64,000 bases of DNA, from assembly GCA_916700875.1 (NCBI GenBank), contig CAKAKS010000062.1, positions 6,350,373 to 6,414,372 on the forward strand, read 5' to 3'. This DNA comes from Sebastes aleutianus (Eukaryota > Chordata > Actinopteri > Perciformes > Sebastidae). Under the pieces are notes generated by a model. The model had not been told where the DNA came from, did no database searches, and worked only from the letters and a program-made list of their open reading frames with translations. Both the position numbers and the translations under genes were made by a program. Shown one piece after another: positions 23,329 to 35,682 of the stretch (its first letter is position 1; the number at the start of each line of letters is the position of its first letter).

Positions 23329-26300
23329 TCAGGATCCCTGGTAGGTTTCCTGGAAACGAGCAGTTTCCTCGTAGATCAGTTCCTTCAGCTTTTCCTTGGG
23401 AAGGTCGTCAAGCTCCATGGAGAAAGTGAAGGGCTCCTCTGCTACCGGCTACACACAAACACAAACACACACATTGTACAAACTAAAGGCCTTTTCCTTA
23501 AAATCTAAAAAGTCTGGTCTCTAGCGTCGTTGCAACACAGTTATTAAACTTATAAGAGGCAGCAGCAGCTTCTATTAAAGTTCGGCTTTAAGACTTCTGC
23601 TGCCAAGTGGGGAAAGCTGGAGAGGTTTATGCAGTCCGAAGAGTGCAGTAAAATGTTTGAAATCAGGACACAATAATCATTATAAAAACAGAGAACACAG
23701 TTTTAAATGCACTTCAATGGAAGCTGTAATTGTCACAAAGCGATTTAACAGCTATGTTTAAAAACTGGAAAAACCAGTGAGGGAAACCACCGCTTTGATT
23801 TCTACAGCTACAGTACGGTGATTCAGTCCACGCTGACGTACAACGGGGATACGATTACATTCTTTCACCTCTCTTGAGCCGAACCAGGGCGCAAACTTAA
23901 TACTAATTGCATTCCACACACGGCTAAGAGGCTTCCCAGCACAAAGCAGAAAAACTGGCTCACAAATAAATCTTGGCTCCTGGTTGAAAAACAATGACAA
24001 ACATGTTTGAGTGAATGAGCACTTCTGCCTCCAACCTTTTGTGCAAATCTCAAAAACTTGGCTGACTGGAGGCAATGTTTTTTTTTCACCATGTTTATGC
24101 AAATTCCTCTGTAGCGTACAGTACAGTTTTTAATATTGATAAACCAAAACGGCTTTAAATCTTTAGCCTTTAGAAAAGCTTAGTTCACATTCCTTCACTG
24201 GGCTTTATGTCATTATTATGTCCGTTTTTCACCTCTTACAACTGGGCATCTTTCTTAAACTCAACATGCAGGTTATTTCACCGATCGCTTTAGAGAGTGG
24301 AATAATTAATAAATCGGCCTGAAACGACGGCTCCATCTGTGCGTACCTCATCTGTGGGATCGTAGTACTGCTCCAGGTAAGGATGAGCCAGCGCGTCCTC
24401 GACGCTGATGCGCTTCACGGGGTTAAAGGTCAACATGCGGCCCAGCAGGTCCAGAGCTGCGTGAGATTCATTAGTTAGTTCAGTTTCTTACTTTAACTGT
24501 ATTCACTGTATAGCTGGATATTTAAAAAAAAGAAATCAAGTATTTTAATCTACCAAAAATGAAGATAATTATGCAAATATTTTTAATGTCTTTGATTGTT
24601 TTAGTGTTAGTATTAATAAACATTTTGACATAAAAAATATTTGCATAATTATCTTTTTTCTTTTAAATATCCAGCCATAGAGTGAATGAAAAATAACTAA
24701 AGTTAGAGGTACATTAAGCATATATAACATAACATATAATGCAATTCTCTAAACTTTACTAGTTCCTTCATGCTTATTGTGAATGTAAACAAACAAATAA
24801 AGCCCTAACAGCTTTGCACAGATCATCTGACAAAAGGACAATCACACATTAAAAGCCTGTCATATAAATATTATTCTTCAGGATTATATGAGGTAGAACG
24901 TCACTTTTCAGTGTAAGTCACAGGAGACCATAACTTGTACATTTGATGGTCACTGATGGAAATCCACTTTGTTGCTCCATCTCGTCTCACTGGTTCATCT
25001 CAACAGTTATAAAAGAAGCAGCACAGTCCTCTGAGCTGTTAGTTCATTTCACAGCCACCAGTATGTCTGTCAGAGGGACTACACAGCGGCATCTGGTGCC
25101 AACTATGAGCTGTACAGAGCTGCTTTATATACGTCTTATTTACATTCCAGGCTTACAAATGAGTAATGCGGTGCGTGGCCATACCTTTAGAGTCCGCCTT
25201 GTAGAGAGTCTCCCAGGGGATCCTGGGTTTATGAGGCAGGGACTGCAGGTAGTTCCTCGCCTTCATGTTGATAATGCAGTTCAGATCATCTTGAGACGGA
25301 GAGCCGAGGACGCCTGCACACAGAGGAGAGTGAGGGACATATGTCAATATGGCTACTAGGGATGTCACGATACTAGAAATGTAGTAGTCGATACCAATAC
25401 CGGTGAAATTCTACAATTCTCGATACCAATTTGATACCACGTTAAGACACAAAACAATACATCCATGTACTTCAACATAGACTTTATTATTGTTTGCATA
25501 CTGGTTTTAGCAATTTATTATTAATCCCTGATGATCCGCCTCAAGTTTCTCACCAAAAACTAAATTTTACAAAATGATATATGAACACATCATGATAATG
25601 TTAGAACTTACCTTCACCCAATGCCCCTTTTTACTGAATAGAGCTTGAACGCATCATAATGTAATCTCTGTTAACGTTAGTTGTTAACTCTGTTATTTAG
25701 CCAAGCAGGACTGTGCTGGCCAACGGTTGCTAACAGCTAACGTTAACTAGCTCTCCTACTGCAGATTTCAACATGGATTGTTGTTCTTCACAATGTAGCA
25801 TTATCGGAGGGAAATTTTCTATTGTCCCAGGACGACGGGACAATGTTAGTCTTGAGCCCGGAAAAACGAGTACCGAAACATTTTCTGAATTTTGGCATTG
25901 ACTTGGTACTGAAGTATCAGTTCTCGTGACATCCCCAATGGCTACAAAACTGACGGCCTATGGTGCAGATGTGGCTGTTAGTGTGGTGAAAAACCTGCTT
26001 AAATACCATCAAAACACGTATTGCGCACCCCATTATCAGCTCAATCACATCTCACTCTAGTTACTTGAAACTACTTCAAAAAGCAGAGATACTTGAGTGA
26101 AGAATACTGAAAAGGTTTTATGTACATGCTGTTTGAACTGGTTGTAATTTAAAGCAAACAAAGAAAATCAGGTGGTCCCGCAAATAAAAATAACTGATGA
26201 ACGTACTAGGTGCTTCAGATAGCGTCATAGTGTTGTCATTTGGCAGTAGAGTGAAAACTCACCCAGTATGTGGTTGAGCTGGTCCAAGTAGTGTTTCCCA

Positions 26301-29300
26301 GGGAAGATAGGCCTGTTGGACAACATCTCAGCCAGGATGCAGCCCACTGACCAGATGTCAATGGACTTGGAGTAGCCCTGAGACACAAACACGCACATAT
26401 AGTATATACAGTCAACAAACCAGCCTAATACAGAATCAGTTACTCACGCAAACGCACACCTACCTTTGAGTTGAGCATGATTTCTGGAGCCCTGTACCAA
26501 CGTGTAGCCACGTACTCGGTCAGGAAACCTGTGTGGTCGTGCTCGGGGTCGGCTATCCGTGCCAGGCCAAAGTCACAGATCTGAGGATGACACAAAGGGT
26601 CAGAGGTCAGAAACATCTTATTTATGCAAGTCAAGCCCCAGAGAATGGGTAAGGCTGTACATGTTTTAAACTAGAGGAGCCATTTCAGATACAGCTCTAC
26701 CAGCTCCCATTTTTATGCTTCTGTCAAACTTTAGTTCTCCTGCTTTACTTCAAGGCCCCATTTTGACATCATATAAATGATGTTTCTGTTTAATTAAAAT
26801 GCCAAATTGCAGGAAATGTAGGGGCCAGGTAGTTTTCAAGTAGAGTGATACTATACACAATGCGCAGAGAAGGGGAGGAATTTGATCATTTTTAAAATGT
26901 ATTCACCTTTGTTAGCTGTGTACATCAAAATTTAACAATGTCTTTATGGTCAAATGTTTAAATTTATATATATTTTTTTCTCTTTTAATTTACTTATATA
27001 ATTATAATGTATTATTTAAATTTGATTTACATTTTTTAATTTATTCATTTATATTTTTTATTTTCTTATCTCAATTTATTTATTTTAATGTATTTATTTA
27101 TTATTTTGATTTAATTTATTATTATTATTCATTTAATAATTATTATTATTTATCATCACAAATGCCTTGGTGTTGTGTACCTTTCCAGTACTGATTGTGG
27201 TGTCCTCTTTGCATTATACACGCATCAAAGTGTTGAAACTAGCTGTGTAGATCAACTATTTGAAATCAACTTTAGTATTACATTACACATATTAAATGGG
27301 TATACACATTTAATATACTGTATGTGGTACAATGTTAAATCAGTGGTACAGAGTCACAGACGTAACGTATAGCTGCAGTAATCATCAGGGTTTATTTTGA
27401 TGGTGAGGAATGTATCAGAAAGCAGCTGCAACATGTGCTGCTTTTGTTCTTCACTCCTCCCACATGATCAACTAATCCAGGGATTGATGGTCGGCTGCTG
27501 AGAGTTCACAAGTACTACTCTGAAGCTGTACAACACGGCAAAGAGCACAGAGAACCCTGATGGCTCATATCAATGTGTTTATAGTAGCTTGTGCTTAAAA
27601 CAGCCTCTTTTAACTTGTATGCTGTGCACTTTGATTTCAATTTGTGGTTTCCTACATTTCCCAGAATGCATGTTGGCAACCCAAATGACTTGACTGGGCA
27701 TAAAGCAGTTCCGTTTAGTTTAATGTTCTGTATGTACATTTTCTCAAATATAGAAAGCAGTGGATGTTATGTATTTATTTTTATATTCTGTTTTATTTAC
27801 TGATTTGTAAATGTGCCTTAAACACACAGTATGTACTCTGTATCCATCCTGTGCGGGTGAATTAATGTGGGGGCGGGACCACAGGGATATGAGTAGGTGT
27901 TGGGAATCTGGTGTGTGAATTTATTTAATTCATTCATTTGTATTTATTTATATTTCTTTATTATATTATTATTTATTAATAATACTACTAATAATTGTAT
28001 GTACATTCGTAAATGTATTATAATGTTTAGATTTTTTTAATTTAAATGTATTTTATTTATTTATTATTATTATCTTTCTCCTCCTTGTTCATTCATATTT
28101 TGTTTTTCAATTTACAGTTACTATTTGATATTATATGTACATATTAATCTATTTTTCTTAAGGTAACAATAACTAGCATGATAAAAAAAAGAAAAAGAAA
28201 GAAAAAAGCAGGAGATTTAAATTATTCTTTATCTTTCATCCAAAATTGATTCACTACATGTTACAAGTTATTGAGTCTGGAAATATGAGTATTTCTCACT
28301 GTGGAGAAAGTAGTAACAACACTACAGGGTTGCAGGGGCAACGCCCCTTACACATTAAACATCCTGCAGCTGTATTGATAGTATGGAAAATGTGTTTAGA
28401 GAGACGCCTTTGCTCTTTTTATTCTAAGGAACTGACACCTAACTGGACAATAAATGTTATTAACGTAGATTGTTTGGATCCTCACTAATACACTCAGAAT
28501 TATATCACGTTTGGCTACTTGGCTGCTAAAATAAGAAACAGACACACTTAAGACCAAAACCAGGAAAAGGAAAATGCCTTCAGAGAAATGTTTATGATGT
28601 CACAATCTGACGGTGAATCACTTAATAGGAAGTATCTGCAAATACCAAATTTGATTCAGTGTTTATATTTTTGAATTCAACCGTTTCCTGCATAGTGAAG
28701 GGCCGTGGCGAACAAGGAAGGGCTCGGGTCAATCCATCGCCCATATCCAACATTCCTGAAATTCTTTTGTGATCTTGTTGAGCGCTGGAACTTGCAACTG
28801 GTACCAATGTTTAAACAAACATAATGGTTCCTGTGTAAAACATTTTGTAGCGAACTAAAAATACGCATTTGTCTTAAATTCACCGTGTGAGATTACAAAG
28901 GTATCCTCTTTGTCACCCAGAAATGAAGTTAAGTGTACCAGTTACCATGTACTGACTTTGAATAACAGCAGGGGATGTTTAACACCTAGACTAAAGTTTC
29001 AACATATAAATGCAATGTTTCATTCACATAACTAGATATACTGTGCAAAACATGCATATGTAGGTTTCCTGTAGGTGCATGTGTAAAATACACCATAACC
29101 TAAAATAACATGCTGAACACAAAAATGTATCTTTTTTTCTGCTACAGGGTAAAATGACAAAATAGATACAGTAGCCTAGATGTTACCGGTGATGATGGTG
29201 TGTGTGTGTGTCTGTGTGTGAGCTGACCTTGAGGTCGCAGGTGGTGTTGATGAGCAGGTTGGAGGGCTTGAGGTCACGGTGCAACACGTTGGCTGAGTGG

Positions 29301-32300
29301 ATGTACTTGAGGCCTCGCAGGATCTGGTAGAGGAAATAGCAGACGTGGTCGTTGCTCAGCCTCTGGCTCTTCAGCAGCTTGTACAGGTCCGTCTCCATCA
29401 GAGTCTGCACAATGTAGCTGGGAAGGACGGACGGGTCAAGGAGAACGACAGGGCTCACTGTATCCACTGACACCGGGAGAAACATTAGGTCCTAAATTAT
29501 TCAGCAACGTAGGTTTATGAATAAAATCAAACCAAGAGTTGTTGAACCATAATTCATATTATATTTGCTTATATCCTGTAGGGAAAACTGAGACTTTTGG
29601 AGTCAGGTTGGTCAAATAGGCGCAATAATTTTGTTCCTCAAATCCCACATGTACAACATCTAACAACTGTGACACAGCAACTAGCAGCTAAAATATGTTG
29701 AGAGATATTCTATCATGAACAGATCTGACACACACAGTCACAAGGGCCCTAGAAATCTAAAAACGTCTACACAAATAAGTGAGAAATGTGCTTTGCGATA
29801 CTATTAGAGCGTATGTTTTTAGCTAAGCTTGTGACGTAGCACTAGGAATGGCAATGTCAGTCGATGCGCTGAAATATCTCAATAACTATTAGACGGATTG
29901 GCACAAAATATGGTGCCGACATTTATGGATCTCAGAGGATGAATAGTGATAACTTGGTGATTCTGCCCTTTCATCTAGCATCACTATTAGGCCATCAAAC
30001 TGTCCAATGATTTGACCGAATACCTGCAAAACTAATATCATTCCCATCAGCCTCAGTTGTACTTTGTGTTTAGAGCCAATTAGAAAATGTTAGTATGCTA
30101 ACACACTAAGATGTACCATAGTAAACATTATTCTTGTTAAACACATATATAAGCAACCCTAGTGTGCAATGCTCCTATCAGCTGAGTCACATACAGAACA
30201 GAACCACTAAGGGCGCTTTCACAAGCCAGAATTCTTTTGGATGGTCCGAATCAGAGTGAAATTGATACTTTTGGTTTGTTTTCTATTTGGTCCAGTTTGG
30301 TTTCACAGTGCATAAATTAAAGCAAACCAAATTTTAAAAAAAGTATTTGTTGAAGGGCGAAGGGCAGGGCTGGAAATGTACTCGCTGAAGTCTCTTATTG
30401 ATGAGAAATTTGGCGGTGGAAAATGTAAACATGTAAATCAACAAGCGAGCAGAAGACACTAACCTAATGCCGTGCAGGCAGCCCGTAATCCCCTGCATTT
30501 TGGTTCACTTCCTGAAATTGGGTCAGATTATGTTCTCACTGCAATCGAACCGCACGGTTCGCTTCGAAACAGTCCGAGACCACCTCTCGCCAGCGGTCTC
30601 AGACCGGTTGTTTTTACACCGCACCAGAGTACGATTACTGCGCTCACAACTACCCAAACAAACTGCACCGGTGTTCCATTAAAACAGACTAAATGTTGGC
30701 TTGTGAAAGTGGTGTTGGTGCCGTCCCTGGATTTGGTTACATCTCCCCAATCTAGATTCATCACAAGTCAGCAACAACACAATACAACAGAGTGGAGCAA
30801 CTAAAGAGATCAAACAAGAAAATCAGACCCAAAAATATACAAGGACGTCACACATTTCCTTTGGGTTGTTTTAAGTGGACAAAGCAGCTTTTCACAGAGA
30901 AACTGCCAGAGCAGCAGCAGCAGAAGCAACTCACTGACCGGCCGTACCTACAGTCCACTGCTAGCTGCTCTGCAAGTCACTGCTGTCGCTCAGGCTGTCT
31001 GAAAGGACTGACATGGATAATGTGGGTAAACGACAACAGCAGACATGTTAAATCAAAACTAGTCAAAATACTCAAAGAGGTTATGATATGCTTTTGTGCT
31101 TTTTCCCCTTTTCCTTAAATGCGTTATATAGTTTTTTGTGCATGTAAAAGGTCTGTCAAGTTCCAAAGCCCAAAGTCCACGCCAAAGGGAGTTACTCTCC
31201 CCCACAGAAACACTGCTCCTGAACTGCCTGAAACGCCTCGCTTTAAGTCCCGCCTTTTCTTCCGTAACATGGTGATGTCACCAAGTAACACATTTTCTAT
31301 AAAACCTGCCTAGCAGCTAGTTTGACACACGCCCTCAAACAAAGCTAGTTAGAGCGGAGTCTGAAGAGTTTGGTTCTGTTAACCAATGACAACTGAGAGG
31401 GACAGCTGACCAATCAGAGCAGACTGGGGTTTTTGGGAAGGGGGTAGGGGTGGGGGTTGGCTGAACCTCAAACAGGGCGTGAAAAGAGGTGTTGCAGCAC
31501 AGCCGGTATGAGAAAAATAAAATGTTTTTTGAAGATTAAAGTGTGTAAACATGTTATAGCTGAAACCCGAAATACAAGTACGCACCTGAAAATAAGCATA
31601 ATAGGTCCTCTTTAAATGATCAGTTTTAGATGGTGTTAGATAAACAGCTTGACTGGGTAAAACTGAAATGTTCGGAGAGTTAATTTAAGCATTTGTGCCT
31701 AGACATCACAGAGTATGTGTTATATTTTTAACTGCAGAATATGGTAACATTATTTTTACTTTAAATGTCTTTTTACATTAACTTAGGTTCCAACATTTAT
31801 TAGACAATGCTATTAAACAAATCTCCAAGTACTAACTGTAATTTAAAAAGAATTATCAGTAACACCCAGCAGCTCAAAACAATTTTATTATTATTTATAT
31901 GTAGCCAAAAATGTAGCTTGTCCAGCCCTAAAGGCAACGAGCAACATAGTTTCCTCCTTATTAACTGTTCCTCTGAACTGTTGGTCAAACCGATCTTGAA
32001 GCTCTTCACTAAGCATAGCATAGTGACTGAAAGCTGGATTATTTCCTCCTTGTTTGTTTGTTTGTTTGTTTGCCGTAGTCACAGCAGACTTCTCATTCTC
32101 CCACACACTTAAAATGAAAAAGCAAAGCCTGTTGCAATAAAGTTACTCTTCGAAAGTCCCTGTACACTGGTTTGTTACAGGTTTTTGAATGTGACCAGAT
32201 GTTTAACTTAACACCTTTAGAGTGCTACACTTAAAAAATAAATAAAATTAACCCTTTTAACTGCCAAATCTAAGGATGGAACAAATGTAGTGAGCCCCTT

Positions 32301-34118
32301 GCTGTAAAGCATTAAAGGATACACATCCCTCATGTTGTCAAGTTGCCGTGCCCTGAGAATGTCGTTGATGCCGATGATATTCTCATGGTGGAAACGCAGC
32401 AGGATCTTGATTTCTCTCAGTGTGCGCTGGCAGTACGTCTGGTGCTCGAATGGGCTGATTTTCTTGATGGCTACGCGCGAGCTATTCACGTTGTCCATTG
32501 CAGAGCTGGATAGGGAGGATGTGGAAAGAAGCACAAAACAGGTCTCATATTACACACTGACTGTACAATTGACACACAATGACGTTATCAGAAACCGGGC
32601 TAATACTGAGGGCTAACAGGGCGTTGCAGACTTTCTCCACAGCCAAGATGCACACGTGACACGTCTTTTTTTTGCTGTGATATGTTGTGAAGTGCTGTAG
32701 GTGTGTGAGTGTAGGTGCAGTGTCGGTGTGGTGTAGGTGTAGAGTAGATGGAGGCTGAGAGCAGCTGGGACCCTTGAATTCACTGTCCCTTTGTGAGGAA
32801 AAAAAGCTAGGTTTTTACACACAGCCTCAACAGGAAAACCAGTTACATCACATCTTCCCTATTGGTAAAAGTGTTTTCTTATTGCACAACATACTGCATT
32901 AACTGGGCGAGTTCACACGCCTGTGCACCTTCTTCCCATGGCTGAAATACTCTGACAATGAATGTACACATTGGTTAAAAAGTCACATCTGTAATGAAAC
33001 ATCTGGATAAGATGAACATACAGTTTTGAATTGGGTGTAAATCATAGGATTAATAAACTATAATTGGGTTTTCTTTCACTGTATCAACCAGTGGGTGTTG
33101 ACAATGTTTACAAACACCCAAATGCTGCAGCAGTGGAATCACATGCCCCGGGATGACACTGACAAAATAACACTGTGCTGCTGACACACTTTCTGATAGA
33201 TAAATGACAGTGAAATGGATGTGTGTGTGTGTGGGGCCCAGCTCTTATGCTACCACCACCATCCACTTTGCACTGACACGCAGAGTGCTGTCACATCTGA
33301 TCCTGTTCACGGTTCAGCCTTCGACTGCGATGACTTGGCAGGCAGTGATGTCAAGTGCAACAAGGGGTTGCTTAACATGTCCACACAAGGCTGTAGAGAT
33401 CACACACAGCGATAACACGAGGAAAAGGCCTCGCTATAAACTGGCACTCTGCATCCTCGAATGCAGCAGCAGCAGCTTTTACTGCAGGGCTCAATGTTTA
33501 GCAATCAGAACAAGAGATTCATGTGAGACTGATGCCGGACGTGCGAAATGGCGATAACTAACTGCGGTCAAATGCAGTCTGCAAAAAAGATTTCTCATAC
33601 GGATAGCAAACAACGTCCTGCGCAATCACTCCCAATCTAGTTTCCTGTAAAGCTCATAGCCACGCCTGTAGCTAGTCAGCTAACCCGCTAACCACAACAT
33701 GAAGCTGCCTCCACGTACAACAATGTCGGGCAGCAGTTCCTAACACACACAACAACACCAGACTCTCATTAAACTGTTGAATACAACAGCTAGGGTTAGC
33801 AGGATAACAGTTGTTGCTAAGAAACAGCTTATGTTTTCTAGCTCGTTATATATAGAGACACTACGGTGGCCCAGCAGAGACTCACCAGACCATCCCGTAC
33901 GCCCCTTCTCCGATGTAGGACAGGTTGGTGTAGCGGGGGCCCACGTCAAAAATCTGGCCCTTCACGGACTCGGACGGGACCTTGGTCCCCGGTACAGCTG
34001 GAGGAGCTCCGTCCTGCGCCACCGTGGAGCCCGTCGCCGCCGCCCCGGCCCCGGCAGCAGCAGCAGCGCCGTGTGAGCCCGCGGCCCCGACCGCTGCGGT
34101 GCTGCATGAATCCGCCAT
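23329..34118 (-). CDS. mapk3: Mitogen-activated protein kinase 3 (ERK1)
   Basis: Eight coding exons on the minus strand: 34118-33886, 32505-32323, 29417-29228, 26580-26464, 26377-26263, 25313-25185, 24456-24347, 23448-23329. 1197 nt, 398 aa, with exon sizes (183, 190, 117, 115, 110) as in mammalian ERK genes. It is the terminal Ser/Thr kinase of the RAS-RAF-MEK cascade. Visible: Gly-rich loop GEGAYG (70-75), VAIK lysine K92, HRD (185-187), DFG (205-207) and the MEK target TEY (223-225). ERK1 rather than ERK2 is favoured by LLINTTCDLK, ARIADPEHD, NMKARNYLQSLP, PVAEEPFTF and the neighbour gdpd3. The N-terminus is long and Ala/Gly-rich. Oddities: the conserved hinge Asp is Thr (T144 in IVQTLMETD), RFRHEN reads RFHHEN, and exon 6 is one codon short (LYKADSK). 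Confidence 0.97.
24487..24703. mobile_element. Hairpin-forming element in mapk3 intron 6
   Basis: GCTGGATATTTAAAA with GATAATTATGCAAATATTTTT on the left is mirrored by AAATATTTGCATAATTATC and TTTTAAATATCCAGC on the right. The arms are about 90 bases with a short loop. No coding capacity. Confidence 0.7.
25357..25937. mobile_element. Non-autonomous hAT element with exact 8-bp target duplication, mapk3 intron 5
   Basis: The element begins TAGGGATGTCACGATAC and ends GTTCTCGTGACATCCCCA, so the termini are inverted repeats (T[A/G]GGGATGTCACGA). It is flanked on both sides by ATGGCTAC (25349-25356 and 25938-25945), an 8-bp duplication as made by hAT transposases. Length 581 bp with no transposase frame. 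Confidence 0.92.
26960..27165. repeat. AT-rich simple sequence, mapk3 intron 3
   Basis: T/A-only stretch with TTTATTTA and ATTATTATT runs; a similar tract lies at 27920-28140 in the same intron. Reading frames here are not genes. The rest of intron 3 (26581-29227) shows nothing else recognised. Confidence 0.8.
29860..30010. repeat. Dispersed fish repeat fragment, mapk3 intron 2
   Basis: AAATATCTCAATAACTATTAGACGGATTGG followed by ATTTATGGATCTCAGAGGAT and CATCTAGCATCACTATTAGG matches the layout of a familiar high-copy teleost repeat. No ends could be defined. (Quoted motifs are separate pieces, with the first read as AAATATCTCAATAAC then ATTAGACGGATTGG.). Confidence 0.45.
30211..30710. mobile_element. 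Foldback element with GGGCGCTTTCACAAGCC terminus, mapk3 intron 2
   Basis: The left end GGGCGCTTTCACAAGCCAGA pairs with the right end TGGCTTGTGAAAGTGG (inverse). The interior has TTTGGTTTGTT blocks and GGTCTCAGACCGG. About 500 bp, non-coding, common fish type. Confidence 0.65.
31072..31615. mobile_element. TTAA-ended foldback element (AGAGGACC family), copy 2, mapk3 intron 2
   Basis: The right end ATAATAGGTCCTCTTTAA is intact; the left end is slightly decayed (TCAAAGAGGTTATGATATGC). The interior matches copy 1 (CATGTAAAAGGTCTG, CAAAGCCCAAAGTCCACGCC, GACCAATCAGAGCAGACTGG) and carries an extra AAACACTGCTCCTGAACTGC segment absent from copy 1 but present in copy 3. Confidence 0.8.
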
Positions 34119-34276
34119 TCTTCCTCTCTAACCGCTCCTCTCTAACGTCAGAGTGTGTTACCGTGGAGACCGCCGCCGCTCTCTGCTCGGTGTAACACGG
34201 TCAGTCTGCGGGGCTTTAACCGAGCGGATTGTTTGATAGACGGAGTGAAGCGACTCGATGCTCAGATATCAGGGCC

Positions 34277-34310
<34 letters not shown>
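34119..34310 (-). promoter_or_regulatory. mapk3 5' UTR and probable promoter with (CT)n tract
   Basis: Immediately upstream of the mapk3 start the sequence is GC- and CpG-rich (GTGGAGACCGCCGCCGC, GCGGGGC), continuing the composition of exon 1. A (CT)n tract of about 13 units lies at 34276-34302. No TATA box at a convincing distance. The core promoter is placed by composition only. Confidence 0.5.
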
Positions 34311-34469
34311 ACTACCGGAGTGTAAATGGATTTTCGTGCGCGAGCCCGGATTTGTGTCTCAGCACCGAGCGTAAATGCGCGTGCCAAACTACAGTTAATA
34401 CAGGGTGCGTTAGATGTGCTCACAAGGGGTGATTCGTGTGGGCGGAGTCGTGTCAAGTTGGCTATAGGG

Positions 34470-34640
34470 CCTTTTAGTATCCTTTTAATTTTTTTTTCTT
34501 TTAACTTTGATATTCTTTTATTCGTTTTTATCTTATGCACTTTGTGCTCTTTTATCTTGCTTTTTATATATGTAAAGCACTTTGAATTGCCTATGTGTAT
34601 GAAATGTGCTATATAAATAAACTTGCCTTGCCTGTTCGGT
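34470..34640. repeat. Dispersed fish repeat (3'-end type) between mapk3 and nudt9
   Basis: A T-rich lead followed by TGTAAAGCACTTTGAATTGC and ATGAAATGTGCTATATAAAT then AAACTTGCCTTGCC is a familiar teleost interspersed-repeat tail. Bases 34641-35570 hold AT-rich DNA including a (TA)n tract at about 34976-35095, with no gene. Confidence 0.6.
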
Positions 34641-34968
34641 TCCGCTGTTACAGCGAAACAAGCGCACCCTGCAAAATAAACATGCAGCAGCAGCCACGAG
34701 TGGGCGTGCCGAGATCTGTTGCATGCTGCCTGTTGTGACAAGAATAATGTAATTTATGATCAAATACTCATGTTACCGATTGTTTTTGTGGTTAACCCCC
34801 CCTGTATACAACCCACTAACGTTATGTTAGAGTACTTTATGTTTACATGTAGAAGAACTTCACTGTATATCACCATTAACATTATAAACAACAGGATACA
34901 AGTTCACAGTAAATTATAATACTGTACATGTATTTTGGAGCCTTATATTTTAGACAATAACTATAGTC

Positions 34969-34973
<5 letters not shown>

Positions 34974-34999
<26 letters not shown>

Positions 35000-35095
35000 A
35001 AAAAAATACATAAATGAATGTATATATATATACATATATATATACATTTATTTATTATTAGAGTGTATTATAGTGTATATATATATATATATGTC
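34974..35095. repeat. (TA)n-rich simple sequence
   Basis: Several TATATATA runs interrupted by short A tracts and by ACATTTATTTATTATTAGAG; a cruciform-prone simple-sequence island. Confidence 0.9.
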
Positions 35096-35559
35096 ACAAT
35101 TCTAAGTCACAATTAGCATTGCAGCAAAAATAGATATTGATGAGATGGGCATTTGTTGTCATATGATATGTCTAAAGTTTCAACAAATTCAATACGTTTG
35201 TATAACAACTGTTAAACATGATATACATTGTCAAATCACATAAACAAATCCATATTGTTTATCCTATTATCGCTTTTCTTGACAAAGAGTCACAACTTTG
35301 AATTGACCACTGATTGTTCATAATTTACCTTAATTTACAGAGGAATTTCTTAGTTTTTAAATTAAATATAAAGCAGAAGCACAGAAAAAGGTGCAACAAA
35401 AATTATGGGTTTTTTTCTAAGTCTTTCCTAAGTAGATATAAAATATAGGGCAGCAGTTTCATTCCATATATATTTTTTTACCTTTATTTCTTTTAATTCT
35501 TTTATTTGTTTATTTAGAGACATAAATACTTGAATCTTATCACCATGGAAACGAGTGCG

Positions 35560-35682
35560 ACTGCCGTAACCACGCCCCCTCGCTGACGTCACCGTGTCGG
35601 GCGGAGCACTTCCTGGTTGCTGGGCGCTGCATGGCATGTTGTGGTTCTTGATTTGTGACTATTGATTGATCTGTCTCGAGGA
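35560..35682 (+). promoter_or_regulatory. nudt9 core promoter region with full CRE
   Basis: A GC-rich patch rises sharply from AT-rich flanks, with CACGCCCCCTCG (GC box-like), a perfect TGACGTCA (CRE/ATF site) at 35584-35591 and GGGCGGAGC. The nudt9 start codon follows 92 bases after the CRE. The position fits a TATA-less housekeeping promoter. Confidence 0.65.

Noticed and set aside
24943..25359. 138-aa plus-strand reading frame
   Set aside because: Antisense to mapk3 exon 6 and flanking intron.
31119..31313. Small plus-strand gene
   Set aside because: It lies inside a foldback element and the same frame recurs, inverted, in the copy at 62314-62844.
34262..34741. 159-aa minus-strand reading frame
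   Set aside because: It covers a (CT)n tract and a dispersed repeat tail; low complexity.
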